12,684 bases of DNA from contig PWPN01000351.1 in assembly GCA_003557125.1 (NCBI GenBank), positions 1-12,684 of the forward strand, given 5' to 3'. Below the pieces are notes generated by a model that saw only the letters and a program-made list of their open reading frames with translations, did no database searches and was not told the origin of the DNA. The position numbers were made by a program, and so were the translations under genes. Of the stretch, positions 1 to 9,133 are shown piece by piece (within the stretch, counting starts at the first letter, position 1; each line of letters begins with the position of its first letter). Origin of the DNA: Phycisphaerae bacterium (GTDB lineage: Bacteria > Planctomycetota > Phycisphaerae > UBA1845 > PWPN01).

Positions 1-1
1 C

Positions 2-280
2 GGCCTGGACGACCTCGACCGCATGTTGCTTACCGCACTCATCGGAACCTACCGCGGGGGGCCGGCCGGTATCGACGCGCTGGCCGCCACGCTCGGCCAG
101 GAACGCGACACGCTCGAGGACGTCGTCGAGCCCTACCTCTTACAGGTCGGATTTATCATCCGCACGAAGCAGGGGCGCATGGCTACGCAGGCAGCCTGCG
201 CGCACCTCGGCCTGCCATTCCCGCAAGCAGCCTCGCCGCAGTCGGCGCCCGATACGGGCGAGCTGTTCGATACGGATTGA
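2..280 (+). CDS. ruvB: RuvB Holliday junction DNA helicase, C-terminal part (5' end outside window)
   Basis: This is the 3' end of a gene that begins before the window; 92 codons plus TGA are visible. RuvB is the AAA+ motor that, with RuvA, drives branch migration of Holliday junctions in the cytoplasm. The visible part is the winged-helix DNA-binding domain. It matches the family in the order GLDDLDR, then RGGPAGIDALAATLGQERDT, then EDVVEPYLLQVGFI, then RTKQGRMAT, close to the E. coli RuvB tail as I recall it. After this a non-conserved acidic tail ends in LFDTD. The AAA+ core (Walker A and B) is not in the window. The gene converges on the response regulator at 303, with only 22 bp between the two stop codons and no clear terminator in the gap. 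Confidence 0.93.
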   Translation, partial: GLDDLDRMLLTALIGTYRGGPAGIDALAATLGQERDTLEDVVEPYLLQVGFIIRTKQGRMATQAACAHLGLPFPQAASPQSAPDTGELFDTD

Positions 281-302
281 ACCCACCAGACGCCGCCGCG
301 GC

Positions 303-1700
303 TCATGACGTGACCAGCGGGGCAACCTCCAGTCCGTAGCGTTTCATTTTCTTGTAGAGCGTGGTTCGATTGATGTCCAGGGCCTCGGCTGTGAGTTGCC
401 GGTTCCAGTTGTGCGCCCGGAGTGCCTCGGCGATGATCCGCTTTTCAGGTGCTTCGAGCGCTTTTTTAAGCGGGATCGTCTCATGGACGGACGCGGATGC
501 CGACGGCGACTCGGACACCGCCGAGGTGACCTCTGCCGGGAGATCGTCCGTGTCGATGTGCTGGTTTCGCGTGAGGACGACCGCCCGTTGCACGACGTTC
601 TCGAGCTCGCGCACGTTCCCCGGCCATTGGTACGCCTGCAGGCAGCGAAGGCAATCGTCGGTGAACCCTCCGATCCGTTTGTTCAGTTCGCGGTTGTACC
701 GTTCCAGAAAATGGCGGGCCAGCAAGCCGATATCCGAGAGGCGTTGCGAAAGCGGGGGCAACGTGAGCGTCACTATATTGACACGATAATAGAGATCCTG
801 CCGGAACCGTCCCGCGCGCACAGCCGCAGCCAGGTTTTCGTTGGTCGCCAGGATCACCCTGGCATCGGAGGTCACCGTCACATTCGACCCGACGGGCTCG
901 AACTGTTTTTCCTGGAGAACGCGGAGCAGCTTGACCTGAAGCGCAGGCGTCGCCGTCGAAATCTCGTCGAGAAAGATCGTTCCGCCTTGGGCCGCGGCGA
1001 ACTTTCCCGCCTTGTCGGCCACCGCCCCGGTGAAGGCCCCCTTGACGTGCCCGAACAGCTCGGACTCCAGGAGCGTTTCCGGGATCGCGCCGCAGCTGAC
1101 CTCGACGAACGGCCCGCTCCGGCGGCTGCTGTGATGGTGGATCGCACGGGCCGCGAGCGACTTGCCGGTACCCGATTCGCCCTCGATGAGCACGGTCGTC
1201 GGCGTGTCGGCCACCGCGTCGATCACGTCGAAAATCTTGAGCATCTTGTAGTCGTGCCCGACGACCCCGTCCAGGCCGTACCGCAGGTCGAGCTGCTTGC
1301 GAAGCGACTCGTTTTCGCGCAGCAACGCCTGCTGCTGGAGCGCCCGTTCGATCGTCAGGCGGATTTCTTCGTCGATGACCGGCTTGGTGAGGTAATCGTA
1401 CGCGCCCATCTTGATGGCTTCGACGGCGCTTTCGATCGTCCCGTAGCCGGTGATCATGATGACGACGGTCCCGGGGCACCGCTTCTTGAGCAGTCGAAGC
1501 AGCTCGAACCCGTCGGCGTCGGGCATGTTGATATCCGAGAGGACCACCTCGAAGTCCTTCGTGTCGAGCGCGCGGACAGCCTCGGCAAAACCGTTGGCAG
1601 CCGTCGCCTCGTAACCTTCGAGCTGTAGCAGCTCGACGAGCGATTCGGAGATGATCGCGTCATCGTCGACGACCAGGATGTGCTTGCGCGCGTGGGTCAT
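303..1700 (-). CDS. Sigma54-dependent response regulator, NtrC family (REC-AAA+-Fis HTH)
   Basis: A 465-aa NtrC-type activator. It should be phosphorylated by the kinase encoded just upstream, then oligomerise and use ATP to open promoters bound by sigma54 RNA polymerase. The receiver domain (about residues 7-120) has the acidic pocket DDD 12-14, phosphoacceptor Asp56 (SDINMPD), Thr84 and Lys106 (TKP). The AAA+ domain (about 145-375) has Walker A GESGTGKS at 174-181, the sigma54-contacting GAFTGA loop at 221-226 and Walker B TIFLDE ending at 246. A Fis-type helix-turn-helix lies at about 434-457 ([20 protein letters not shown]). All key residues are present, so it should act as a phosphorylation-dependent activator. 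Its ATG overlaps the kinase stop codon by 4 bp (ATGA), which fixes this start although the frame stays open further upstream. Its targets are unknown; the divergent exporter operon is the obvious candidate. Confidence 0.95.
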   Translation of the reverse strand: MTHARKHILVVDDDAIISESLVELLQLEGYEATAANGFAEAVRALDTKDFEVVLSDINMPDADGFELLRLLKKRCPGTVVIMITGYGTIESAVEAIKMGAYDYLTKPVIDEEIRLTIERALQQQALLRENESLRKQLDLRYGLDGVVGHDYKMLKIFDVIDAVADTPTTVLIEGESGTGKSLAARAIHHHSSRRSGPFVEVSCGAIPETLLESELFGHVKGAFTGAVADKAGKFAAAQGGTIFLDEISTATPALQVKLLRVLQEKQFEPVGSNVTVTSDARVILATNENLAAAVRAGRFRQDLYYRVNIVTLTLPPLSQRLSDIGLLARHFLERYNRELNKRIGGFTDDCLRCLQAYQWPGNVRELENVVQRAVVLTRNQHIDTDDLPAEVTSAVSESPSASASVHETIPLKKALEAPEKRIIAEALRAHNWNRQLTAEALDINRTTLYKKMKRYGLEVAPLVTS

Positions 1701-2851
1701 GGATTCGTCTCCTCCGTCGGCCGGGCCGCGCCGGGCAATCCATCGGCGCCCCATTCCAACGGAATGCGGACATCGAAAACCGTTCCCCTCGGGCTTGCGG
1801 GCTGTGCCGTGATGCGCCCGCCGAACTTTTCGACAATGTCCTTCGTGATCGCCAGCCCCAGGCCCGTCCCTTTGCCGGGGGGCTTGGTCGTAAAGAACGG
1901 CTCGAAGATCTGTTCGACGTTCTCGGGAAGCCCCTCCCCCGTGTCCTCGAACCGGATGATGACCTCCCGGACCCGGCGCCGTGTCGTGATCGTGAGCACG
2001 CCGCCCTCCGGCATCGCATCGATGGCGTTTTTGATGAGGTTGCAGAAAACCTGGAAGAGGTTCGTGCCCGGAAACGTCGGCATGTCGCTGTCGAACGTAC
2101 AGATGACCGAGACGTTCGACTCGGCCGCCTGGTCGCCCATCACCTTGACGGCGTCTTCGATAATGCTGTTGATATTGGCTGCGTCGAAGCTCGTGCGCGA
2201 GCCGCGCGAAAAATCGACCAGCTCGCGCAGGATGTCGGCCATGCGCTTCAATCCGTCGCGTGACCGATGGAGATACACATCGAGTCGATCGGTCGTCCCG
2301 GCCTGCGAGGCGCGGATCGCCAGGTTCAGATACCGGAGAATCCCGTCGAGCGGATTGTTGAGTTCGTGCGCGACGCGCGCCGCCAGCTTGCCGACCGCGG
2401 CCATCCGTTCGGAGACCGCCAACCGTTTTTCCATGCCGGCGGTGACCGTCACGTCCTCGATGACCAGCGTGGCCCCGACAATCGCGTGAGTGGCGTCGGT
2501 CATCGGCAGCCATTGCAGATTGAGCAGGTACTCGCGCCGTTCCGCGTCCTGCCAGACGACCTGCTCGACGCATTGCGGCACACCCGTCCGCAGGACGTCA
2601 GCCAACAGGTGAGACCAGTCGGCACGTCCCCGCTCGCACGAGCCGGACGCCAGCGCTTCGATCACGTCCTCACAGCCTGCCACCAGGAAGGAGGCAGCCG
2701 AGTTGTGTCGCATACGGCGACCGTCCCTGTCGAGCACGACCAGACCCAGAGGCAGGGCGTCGAAGACGTCCTGATCCACCTCAGTGATGGTCCCCGTGCC
2801 GCTCCCGGACGATTTTCGTTTGTCATGGTGTCGAAGCGAAGCTGGGTCCAT
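1697..2851 (-). CDS. NtrB-like soluble PAS sensor histidine kinase
   Basis: A 384-aa cytoplasmic sensor kinase with no membrane segment. Residues about 26-135 form a PAS-like sensor domain (it starts [16 protein letters not shown]), so it probably senses an intracellular signal or a partner protein. The HisKA domain carries His162 in [12 protein letters not shown]. The HATPase domain has the N-box NLIKNAID (Asn275), G1 box DTGEG (303-307) and G2 box [10 protein letters not shown] (from 326). It should autophosphorylate on His162 and pass phosphate to Asp56 of the regulator encoded immediately downstream, with which it shares an ATGA overlap. I chose the start at 2851 because GGAGG lies 5 bases upstream. 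An in-frame ATG at 2932 would add 27 residues but has no ribosome binding site. The signal sensed is unknown. Confidence 0.93.
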   Translation of the reverse strand: MDPASLRHHDKRKSSGSGTGTITEVDQDVFDALPLGLVVLDRDGRRMRHNSAASFLVAGCEDVIEALASGSCERGRADWSHLLADVLRTGVPQCVEQVVWQDAERREYLLNLQWLPMTDATHAIVGATLVIEDVTVTAGMEKRLAVSERMAAVGKLAARVAHELNNPLDGILRYLNLAIRASQAGTTDRLDVYLHRSRDGLKRMADILRELVDFSRGSRTSFDAANINSIIEDAVKVMGDQAAESNVSVICTFDSDMPTFPGTNLFQVFCNLIKNAIDAMPEGGVLTITTRRRVREVIIRFEDTGEGLPENVEQIFEPFFTTKPPGKGTGLGLAITKDIVEKFGGRITAQPASPRGTVFDVRIPLEWGADGLPGAARPTEETNP

Positions 2852-2856
2852 CGCAA

Positions 2857-2861
2857 CCTCC
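2857..2861 (-). promoter_or_regulatory. Shine-Dalgarno deciding the histidine kinase start
   Basis: On the minus strand GGAGG is followed by five bases (TTGCG) and then ATG at 2851. No comparable site precedes the upstream in-frame ATG at 2932, so the shorter start is preferred. Confidence 0.75.
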
Positions 2862-2914
2862 CCGTACCCATTCCCGATTGCCAACCAAGCGATCGACTTG
2901 GTCGCTCTGATGCC

Positions 2915-2931
2915 CTGGCACAACAGGCGCA
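2915..2931 (+). promoter_or_regulatory. Second, weaker sigma54-like element
   Basis: CTGGCACAACAGGCGCA again has TGGCAC with GC at the -12 position and correct spacing, but TT of the -12 block is replaced by GC. It lies within the leader of the kinase gene on the opposite strand and faces the exporter, about 600 bp from it. It may be a chance match. Confidence 0.18.
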
Positions 2932-3084
2932 TACGCTTGTTGTCACATCGACCTTGACGGCTATCGAATGTGGTAAAAAAGCGACATTCCGTGAATGCAG
3001 GGAGCGCAAAATAAACACGCGAAGCGATTGAGGTGTTGCTTTAATTGTAGATTTTTCGTAGCATGCAGAGCGTAATGTTGCGCC

Positions 3085-3101
3085 ATCGTCAATCGGACGA
3101 T
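3085..3101. promoter_or_regulatory. Inverted repeat ATCGTC-N5-GACGAT, candidate activator (enhancer) site
   Basis: A perfect 6-bp dyad separated by five bases (AATCG) lies about 95 bp upstream of the sigma54-like -24 element at 3197. Dyads 80-150 bp upstream are where NtrC-family activators typically bind. That this one binds the regulator encoded at 303-1700 is an inference from position and symmetry only. Confidence 0.3.
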
Positions 3102-3194
3102 CGCATCATCGACCATGGCTGGGGGGGCTCCGATAAGATGGCCTCTGGCAAACGGTTGTGGCCGATGCCGGTGGGGGCTATAGTAGGAGTTTCG

Positions 3195-3210
3195 CTGGCA
3201 CGGCCCAGGC
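3195..3210 (+). promoter_or_regulatory. Candidate sigma54 (-24/-12) promoter facing the exporter operon
   Basis: CTGGCACGGCCCAGGC has a perfect -24 block (CTGGCACG), and its GC lies at exactly the right spacing for the -12 element. The -12 block is AGGC instead of the consensus TTGC, so it is a partial match. The predicted start near 3222 would give a leader of about 310 nt before the membrane-fusion gene. The divergent sigma54 activator supports the idea. Confidence 0.35.
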
Positions 3211-3535
3211 GGAGGACCTATCGGTGTGTTGGTGATCCGGCTGCATGGAGGCGCCTGGCGCGATCATCGGCGTCCCCACGAGAGCAGTCTCGGATACACT
3301 GCGTATCGCTCGCCCTGACAGGCTTGTGCCTCCAGGGAAGGCCATGGCCCGTTCGGTTCAGGCGGAAACATTCGTGAACCAGTACGAACCCATGCGGGTG
3401 ATCGGACGTTAACAACTGTAGTAACCGGACATGCTGCGATACGTCGCCCATGAGATGAGGTTGACGAGTGGGGAGGAGGGGGACGGCCGGCGGCGATGAG
3501 GACGATCTTCATAACGCATTGAGTGGAATCCCCAG

Positions 3536-4912
3536 ATGATTCGGAAACTGATCACGACCGTAATGGTCGTCGCTGTCCTTGGCGGCGGATGGTGGTACGT
3601 CCGTACGCACGCGCAGGTCTCGATCGGCATGCTCGAGGGCCGAACGGTGGAGAGCCACCGCGGCGACCTCATGGTGCCCATCACGGCCAGCGGCAGAATC
3701 GAGCCGCTCAGCGTCGTGCAGATCAAGGGCAAAGCCAGCGGCGAAGTGGTCGAGGCGTTGTATGACGATGGTGCGATGGTCGAGAAAGGCCAAGTCGTTG
3801 TCCGACTCGACCCGGAAGACGAGCAGCGCAACGTCGATCGTGCCAATGCCGAATACGAGCGGGCGCGGATCACGCTGGAACGTGCGAAGCTGGCTGCCAA
3901 GGAGAAAGAGGACGTCGCTGTCCCGGCCGCCGAGGCGCGCCTGATTCAGTCGCACGCCCGGTTGGAGTTGGCCAAGTTCGATTACGACCGGATGGTGAAT
4001 CTCAGGGGCCGTAGTGTGGCGGACCCATCGATGGATTATCTGTCGCCGCGTGAATACAACGACGCGAAGGCTCGCTTCGAGATGGAACAGGCCGGCGTCC
4101 GTGCGGCCGAGGCGGAACTGAACCAGGCGAAGATCGCCATCAATTTCGCCCAGCTCGAAATCGAAATTGCCGAAGAGGCTTTGAAGACGGCCGAGAAGGC
4201 CCTGGATGAGGCCAGGCAGCGTCTCGAGGAGACGACGGTCGTTTCGCCGATCGATGGGATGATCCTGCGGCGCCACGTTCAGGCCGGCGAGGTCGTACAG
4301 AGTGGACGTACCTCGCTGACCGGCGGGACGGTGCTCATGGAGATCGCCGACGTCCAGGAGCTTTTCGCGGTGGTCCACGTGGACGAAGCGGACATCGGAA
4401 TGGTCCGTCAACTTGCTCCGCCTTCGGCCAGGCCGGGGCCTGCCATGGTGCAGGATGTCACGCTGGCGGCCGGCGCGGTCGACCAGGATGGCGTCGTCGA
4501 GATCAACGTCGAGTCATTCCGGGACGAGAGGTTCTACGGGGAGATCGTGCGGATCGCTCCGCAATCGCAGCTCGTGCAGGCGATTGCCACCTTCCGCGTC
4601 TGGATCCGGATTGCCAGCGAGAATCGGAACGAATTAATCGGGTTGCTCAACACCCAGGCCGAGGCGAACTTCATGGTCCGCTCCGTCCAGGATGCGGTCC
4701 TGGTCAGTTACGATGCGATCAAGAGGGATCCCAACGGCGAAGGGTATGGCGTCTATGTCCAGGTGACCGACCCTGAAACGAACGAGCTGAAGCCCGAATT
4801 CCGTCTATGTACCTTCGGCATGGACAACGGGATCGACGTGGAAGTCATCGAAGGGCTCGAGCCCGGCGTGGTCGTCTACACCCAGCTTCCGTTGCGGCCA
4901 CGGGATTCCTAG
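3536..4912 (+). CDS. Periplasmic adaptor (membrane-fusion protein) of a MacAB-type ABC exporter
   Basis: A 458-aa HlyD/MacA-like adaptor that would bridge the inner-membrane ABC permease to the outer envelope. Residues 5-22 form an N-terminal membrane anchor after MIRK. The first lipoyl half lies at about 58-92 (ASGEVVEALYDDGAMVEKGQ). A long alpha-helical, coiled-coil hairpin rich in Ala, Glu and Arg spans about 95-232, and the second lipoyl half spans about 234-270 (SPIDGMILRRHVQAGEVV). A beta-barrel (about 275-385) and a membrane-proximal domain (about 388-452) follow. The barrel has an apparent extra segment at about 294-322 (from APPSARPGPA on). ATG 3536 is the only reasonable start, since an in-frame stop lies at 3512; its ribosome binding site is weak (GAGTGG). 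The gene is first in a three-gene operon. MacA, LolCDE-associated adaptors and peptide-exporter adaptors look alike, so the substrate is unknown. Confidence 0.9.
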   Translation: MIRKLITTVMVVAVLGGGWWYVRTHAQVSIGMLEGRTVESHRGDLMVPITASGRIEPLSVVQIKGKASGEVVEALYDDGAMVEKGQVVVRLDPEDEQRNVDRANAEYERARITLERAKLAAKEKEDVAVPAAEARLIQSHARLELAKFDYDRMVNLRGRSVADPSMDYLSPREYNDAKARFEMEQAGVRAAEAELNQAKIAINFAQLEIEIAEEALKTAEKALDEARQRLEETTVVSPIDGMILRRHVQAGEVVQSGRTSLTGGTVLMEIADVQELFAVVHVDEADIGMVRQLAPPSARPGPAMVQDVTLAAGAVDQDGVVEINVESFRDERFYGEIVRIAPQSQLVQAIATFRVWIRIASENRNELIGLLNTQAEANFMVRSVQDAVLVSYDAIKRDPNGEGYGVYVQVTDPETNELKPEFRLCTFGMDNGIDVEVIEGLEPGVVVYTQLPLRPRDS

Positions 4913-5037
4913 CAAGGCGATGGTAACGGCGCCGGGCCCGGAAAACGGACGGCGGCCACAGTCATTCAAAAAGGCGAGCCGAACGCCTTCACCGGCCGGC
5001 CACAGGTTCGGTCGTCGACGGCGGTGTGATCCAAGAT
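4913..5037 (+). other. Intra-operon gap with palindrome and small hairpin
   Basis: This 125-bp gap between the adaptor and ATPase genes holds a 10-bp palindrome CCGGGCCCGG (4932-4941) and an inverted repeat AAGGCG-N7-CGCCTT (4971-4989). There is no T-run, so a simple terminator is unlikely. The structures could modulate processing or translation of the ATPase gene. No good ribosome binding site is seen in the gap. Confidence 0.4.
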
Positions 5038-5823
5038 ATGATCCAGATCAGCCAGATGACCAAGTTTTACCGGATGGGCGACTCGGTCGTTCACGCGTTG
5101 GACGGTGTGGATCTCGAGATCGGCGCCGGCGAGTTTGTCAGCATTACCGGTGCGTCCGGCAGCGGCAAGAGTACGATGATGCATCTCATCGGATGTCTTG
5201 ATCGCCCGACGAGTGGTCAGTACATCCTCAACGGCCAGCGTATTGACAAACTCAGCGACCGCCGGCTCGCACGTGTCCGGAATCAGTCCATCGGCTTCGT
5301 GTTTCAGACGTTCAATCTGCTCAATCGGACCAGTGCCCTGGACAATGTGTCCGTGCCGTTGATCTACGCGCGGAGTCGCGGTGCACGCACGCTGGCGATG
5401 AAGGCGCTCGAACGCGTGGGGCTTTCCCACCGCGCGCATCATAAGCCGAGCGAGCTGTCCGGTGGGGAACGCCAGCGCGTGGCCATCGCCCGGGCGCTCG
5501 TGACCGATCCTCCCATCCTGCTGGCTGACGAGCCGACGGGAAACCTCGACTCGCGGACCGGGGAGCAGATCCTCAAGCTGTTTCATGAGCTGCATACGGA
5601 GGGGGTGACCGTCGTCCTCGTGACTCACGAGATGGCTGTCGCCGCGCAAGCGCAGCGCGTCATCCGGATGCGCGACGGGAAGATCGTCGAGGATCGTCGG
5701 GTCGACGCTGAGTTTCGCAAGGAGCTGCTGGACGACCGTCTCAAGGCCGGTGACGAGGACGGGGCAGCCGTACTGAAACGATCGATTGAAGGTGCGTCTC
5801 CAGCGACCAGAGTGGTGCGTTAG
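5038..5823 (+). CDS. ABC transporter ATP-binding protein, MacB/LolD family
   Basis: A 261-aa cytoplasmic ATPase that energises the permease encoded next. From ATG 5038 it shows Walker A GASGSGKS (38-45), Q-loop Gln90 (FVFQTFNLL), signature [15 protein letters not shown] (from 140), Walker B ILLADE with catalytic Glu165, D-loop NLDS and H-loop His197 (THE). The N-terminus [14 protein letters not shown] and the FQTFNLL segment are typical of the MacB/LolD subgroup. A GTG at 5026 in the same frame would add four residues. ATG 5038 is chosen because the protein then begins as its relatives do, but neither start has a clear ribosome binding site. About 35 charged residues after the H-loop region form a tail longer than usual for LolD. 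The ATPase is a separate polypeptide here, unlike E. coli MacB, where it is fused to the permease. Confidence 0.93.
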   Translation: MIQISQMTKFYRMGDSVVHALDGVDLEIGAGEFVSITGASGSGKSTMMHLIGCLDRPTSGQYILNGQRIDKLSDRRLARVRNQSIGFVFQTFNLLNRTSALDNVSVPLIYARSRGARTLAMKALERVGLSHRAHHKPSELSGGERQRVAIARALVTDPPILLADEPTGNLDSRTGEQILKLFHELHTEGVTVVLVTHEMAVAAQAQRVIRMRDGKIVEDRRVDAEFRKELLDDRLKAGDEDGAAVLKRSIEGASPATRVVR

Positions 5824-5876
5824 CAGCGGGCGAGGCCGGTCGATGGCCGGACGAGCCGCAGTCGGCAGGGGTTGTC

Positions 5877-7100
<1,224 letters not shown>

Positions 7101-7101
7101 C

Positions 7102-7200
7102 AGCCCCTGAAAGGGGCTTAAGAAAATAGCCGGGGGCGCCAGCCCCCGGACCTGGGACCATCCCATCCCCATCAAGCCCCGAAGGGGCGACATACTGTCG
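7102..7200. repeat. Palindromic intergenic repeat cluster (AGCCCC...GGGGCT type)
   Basis: Four consecutive hairpins follow the permease stop codon. They are AGCCCC-TGAAA-GGGGCT (7102-7118), CCGGGGGC-GCCA-GCCCCCGG (7130-7149, 8-bp perfect stem), GCCCC-GAA-GGGGC (7176-7188) and CGACA-TAC-TGTCG (7188-7200). I recognise the wording of these units from dispersed intergenic repeats of planctomycete-like genomes, where they are often mis-called as small proteins. They may act as bidirectional terminators or mRNA 3' stabilisers between the converging genes; no T-run is present. Confidence 0.65.
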
Positions 7201-7205
7201 ACATC

Positions 7206-7315
7206 ACAGTATCACACTGTTACAAAGCTCGGATTATGGCGGAGCACGACAACCTGGGGCTGCGCCCGGTTACTTACCTATTGCCCCGGGTGGGGCGAGA
7301 ATGACAGTACTGCTC
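7206..7315. repeat. Second palindromic unit with nested stems
   Basis: ACAGT-ATCAC-ACTGT (7206-7220) is followed by a nested structure. An outer GAGCA (7242-7246) pairs with TGCTC (7311-7315). An inner ACCTGGGGC (7252-7260) pairs with GCCCCGGGT (7283-7291) across one G-U. The palindrome CAGTACTG lies at 7305-7312. This looks like part of the same mosaic repeat as the cluster just upstream. Confidence 0.5.
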
Positions 7316-7350
7316 GGTGAATAGAGAACAACGTCCGTCACGGGGGGCGG

Positions 7351-7396
7351 AACAGGTATTCCTGCAGGGTGGTACGGGCGTCTCGCCCGTTTGCTG
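7351..7396. repeat. Dispersed repeat containing ACGGGCG-TCT-CGCCCGT hairpin
   Basis: A perfect 7-bp stem with a TCT loop lies at 7374-7390, inside a segment that would read GGTGVSPV on one strand and NGRDARTT on the other. I remember these strings as translations of a common dispersed intergenic repeat in planctomycete-like bacteria, not of real proteins. It ends 20 bp from the kinase stop codon at 7411 and may help terminate that transcript. Confidence 0.6.
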
Positions 7397-7410
7397 GAGT
7401 TACTGTGATA

Positions 7411-9075
7411 TCATCCCGGTGTGGAGACGGTTTTTTCGCTTTCGCGGTACCGTTGCTGGGCGGGCAGGCGGATGCGGAAGACGGTCCCTTCGCCCGGCTG
7501 GCTTTCGACGACCGTTCGTCCGTGGTGTTCGCGAACGATCTTGCGGGCAACCGGCAGCCCGAGTCCCGTACCGCCTTGGCCTTTGCTGGATGTGAACGGT
7601 TCGAAAATCTCCTCGATCCGGTCCGGCTCGATACCGGGCCCATTGTCTTCGACGATGAGGTCGGCGATGCCCTCTTCAGGGTGAAATTGCGTCGTGACGC
7701 GGACGACGCCGTTCTCCGCATCGACCGATTCGATGGCATTGTCGATGAGATTGAGGGCCACCTGGCTGATGCCGTCCGGGTCGAGCGGAATGGGCGGCAT
7801 CTGCTGTTCGAATTCCGTGACGAGGCGGACGCGGTGCTCCTCGGCCTTTTTTTGGAGCGTGGCGGCCGCATCGGAGACAATCTGGTTCAGATGCGAGGGT
7901 CGCAAATTCGGCTGGCGGTCCTTGCTGAAGCTGAGCATGTTCATGGTCAGCGTCATGATGCGGCCGAGGTTGCGCTGAATCATGCCCCAGCCTTGGTCAA
8001 GAATGTCGAAATCTTTTTTGTTCAAGGCCATGTCGACAACGTCGGCACCCGCCTGCATGCCTTGCAGGATGTTCTTGATGCTGTGCGACAGATAGGCCAC
8101 CGTTTCCCCGGTGGCGACCAGTCGGGTCGTCTTCATCTGTTGTTGAACGAGGCGGGCGTTCTGAATGACAAGCCCGGTCATTTGCCCGATCGCGCTCATC
8201 AGGCGAAGTTGTTCCTGCGTGTAGCTATGGGCCGAGGCTGTGCAATCGATGTGGAGCACGCCCATGAGAAGGTCGCGCGCCATGATCGGTGCGCAAATCA
8301 CCGATTGGATGCCGAAGTCGTGGATGCTGTCCTGGGCGGCGTCGCCGGCGAATCGTTTGTCCGTCATGGCATTCGTGCAGAGAATCGATTCGCGGCGATC
8401 CAGGACGTGCTGGATGATGCGCTTGGAGATCGTCACTTTGGTCTTTTGAGTACGCAGGCCGCGGCGATAGCGGACCACGTGCGGGACGAGTTCTTCGCCC
8501 TCGCGGTCGTAGAGCAGGATGAAGCCGCGGTCCACCGGCAGTTCCTCGAAGATGAGATCCATGACACGTTCGAGCAACTGCTCGGGATCGATCATCGCGC
8601 CGATGGCCGAAGTCAATTCGGACATGACGCGCCAGGCGCGTGCAGCCTCGGTCAGTTCCGGCCCGGCGATGATGACGGATTCGTCGCTGGAAATCGATGA
8701 AAGGATGGCCGAGTCGAGATTGGCGCTCGATACGTCCAGGTCGATCCGGTCGCGGATGTTGCCGGAACGGCTGGGCGGTGAAACCGAGGCGTCACCCGTG
8801 TAAACCAGCAACGTCGCGCCGATCTTGATCTGATCGCCGTGTTTGAGACGGATCGCGCTGCGGACGCGCGTGTTGTTCAGGTATGTGCCGTTGGCGCTGC
8901 GGAGGTCCTCGAGGATCCAGGACTCCCCGTCCGGCCGCAGGCGCGCATGGTGGCGGGACACGGTCCGATCCGACAGCGGGATCTGTTCGCTGTCGCGTCC
9001 GAGTACGACGGGCGTATCGACGATGGTCATCGTACGCCCTTTGTCCGGTCCCTGCAAAACGACCAACGTGGCCAC
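7411..9075 (-). CDS. FHA-GAF sensor histidine kinase (orphan)
   Basis: A 554-aa soluble kinase. An FHA domain at about 3-95 shows the phosphothreonine-binding residues GRD (26-28), S40-R41-H42-H43 and N62-G63-T64, so it should bind a phosphothreonine partner, probably downstream of a Ser/Thr kinase. A linker (96-145) is followed by a GAF domain at about 150-308, a ligand- or redox-sensing fold. The DHp helix carries His331 in LSHSIKNILQG, where Ser replaces the usual Glu after the histidine. The HATPase has Asn446 (NLIDNAIES), EDNGPG (476-481) and GGTGLGL (501-507). It has no receiver or DNA-binding domain and no adjacent regulator in its own transcript. The start is GTG 9075, chosen because AGGGGG lies eight bases upstream and the FHA fold begins at once (ATLVVLQGPDKGR). 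It could phosphorylate the NtrC-like regulator at 303-1700 or a distant partner. Confidence 0.92.
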   Translation of the reverse strand: MATLVVLQGPDKGRTMTIVDTPVVLGRDSEQIPLSDRTVSRHHARLRPDGESWILEDLRSANGTYLNNTRVRSAIRLKHGDQIKIGATLLVYTGDASVSPPSRSGNIRDRIDLDVSSANLDSAILSSISSDESVIIAGPELTEAARAWRVMSELTSAIGAMIDPEQLLERVMDLIFEELPVDRGFILLYDREGEELVPHVVRYRRGLRTQKTKVTISKRIIQHVLDRRESILCTNAMTDKRFAGDAAQDSIHDFGIQSVICAPIMARDLLMGVLHIDCTASAHSYTQEQLRLMSAIGQMTGLVIQNARLVQQQMKTTRLVATGETVAYLSHSIKNILQGMQAGADVVDMALNKKDFDILDQGWGMIQRNLGRIMTLTMNMLSFSKDRQPNLRPSHLNQIVSDAAATLQKKAEEHRVRLVTEFEQQMPPIPLDPDGISQVALNLIDNAIESVDAENGVVRVTTQFHPEEGIADLIVEDNGPGIEPDRIEEIFEPFTSSKGQGGTGLGLPVARKIVREHHGRTVVESQPGEGTVFRIRLPAQQRYRESEKTVSTPG

Positions 9076-9133
9076 GTCGCTGTCCCCCTCGGCCGCCGGC
9101 GACTTTCGATGTGTTCAGTATTCAGCGGCCCAT

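Larger units (their letters stand above)
2852..3535. promoter_or_regulatory. Divergent regulatory region between kinase operon and exporter operon
   Basis: This 684-bp spacer separates two divergent operons. I find no protein with recognisable similarity in it, only short low-quality open frames. The stretch around 3001-3060 is clearly AT-richer than its surroundings. On the minus strand it holds TACAAT (3049-3044), a possible -10 for the kinase operon but without a convincing -35. On the plus strand it holds TTGCTT (3036-3041), 17 bases, then TAGCAT (3059-3064), a weak sigma70-like pair. Two sigma54-like elements face the exporter and an inverted repeat lies at 3085-3101; these are listed separately. 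Another small dyad, CGAGA-GCAG-TCTCG, sits at 3279-3292. The length of the spacer is itself suggestive of complex regulation. Confidence 0.55.

Noticed and set aside
293..302. GCCGCGGC palindrome between the stops of ruvB and the response regulator as a terminator.
   Set aside because: It has no loop and no T-run in either direction; it is a chance GC palindrome.
1701..2573. The reading frame of the response regulator stays open 291 codons upstream, as if the protein were 756 aa long.
   Set aside because: The upstream part is Arg- and Gly-rich out-of-frame translation of the histidine kinase gene. The real start is the ATG at 1700 that overlaps the kinase stop codon.
3133..3155. CTGGCAAACGGTTGTGG as a third sigma54-like element.
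   Set aside because: The GC needed at the -12 position is missing at the correct spacing.
3063..3377. A 104-codon plus-strand frame in the divergent spacer.
   Set aside because: It has no ribosome binding site, no similarity I recognise and a random-looking composition. It also overlaps the candidate regulatory elements.
3496..3522. A very short frame (MRTIFITH) just before the adaptor gene, preceded by a purine-rich GGGGAGGAGG stretch.
   Set aside because: Spacing from the purine stretch is about 12 bases, and nothing suggests an attenuator. A leader peptide cannot be supported from the sequence.
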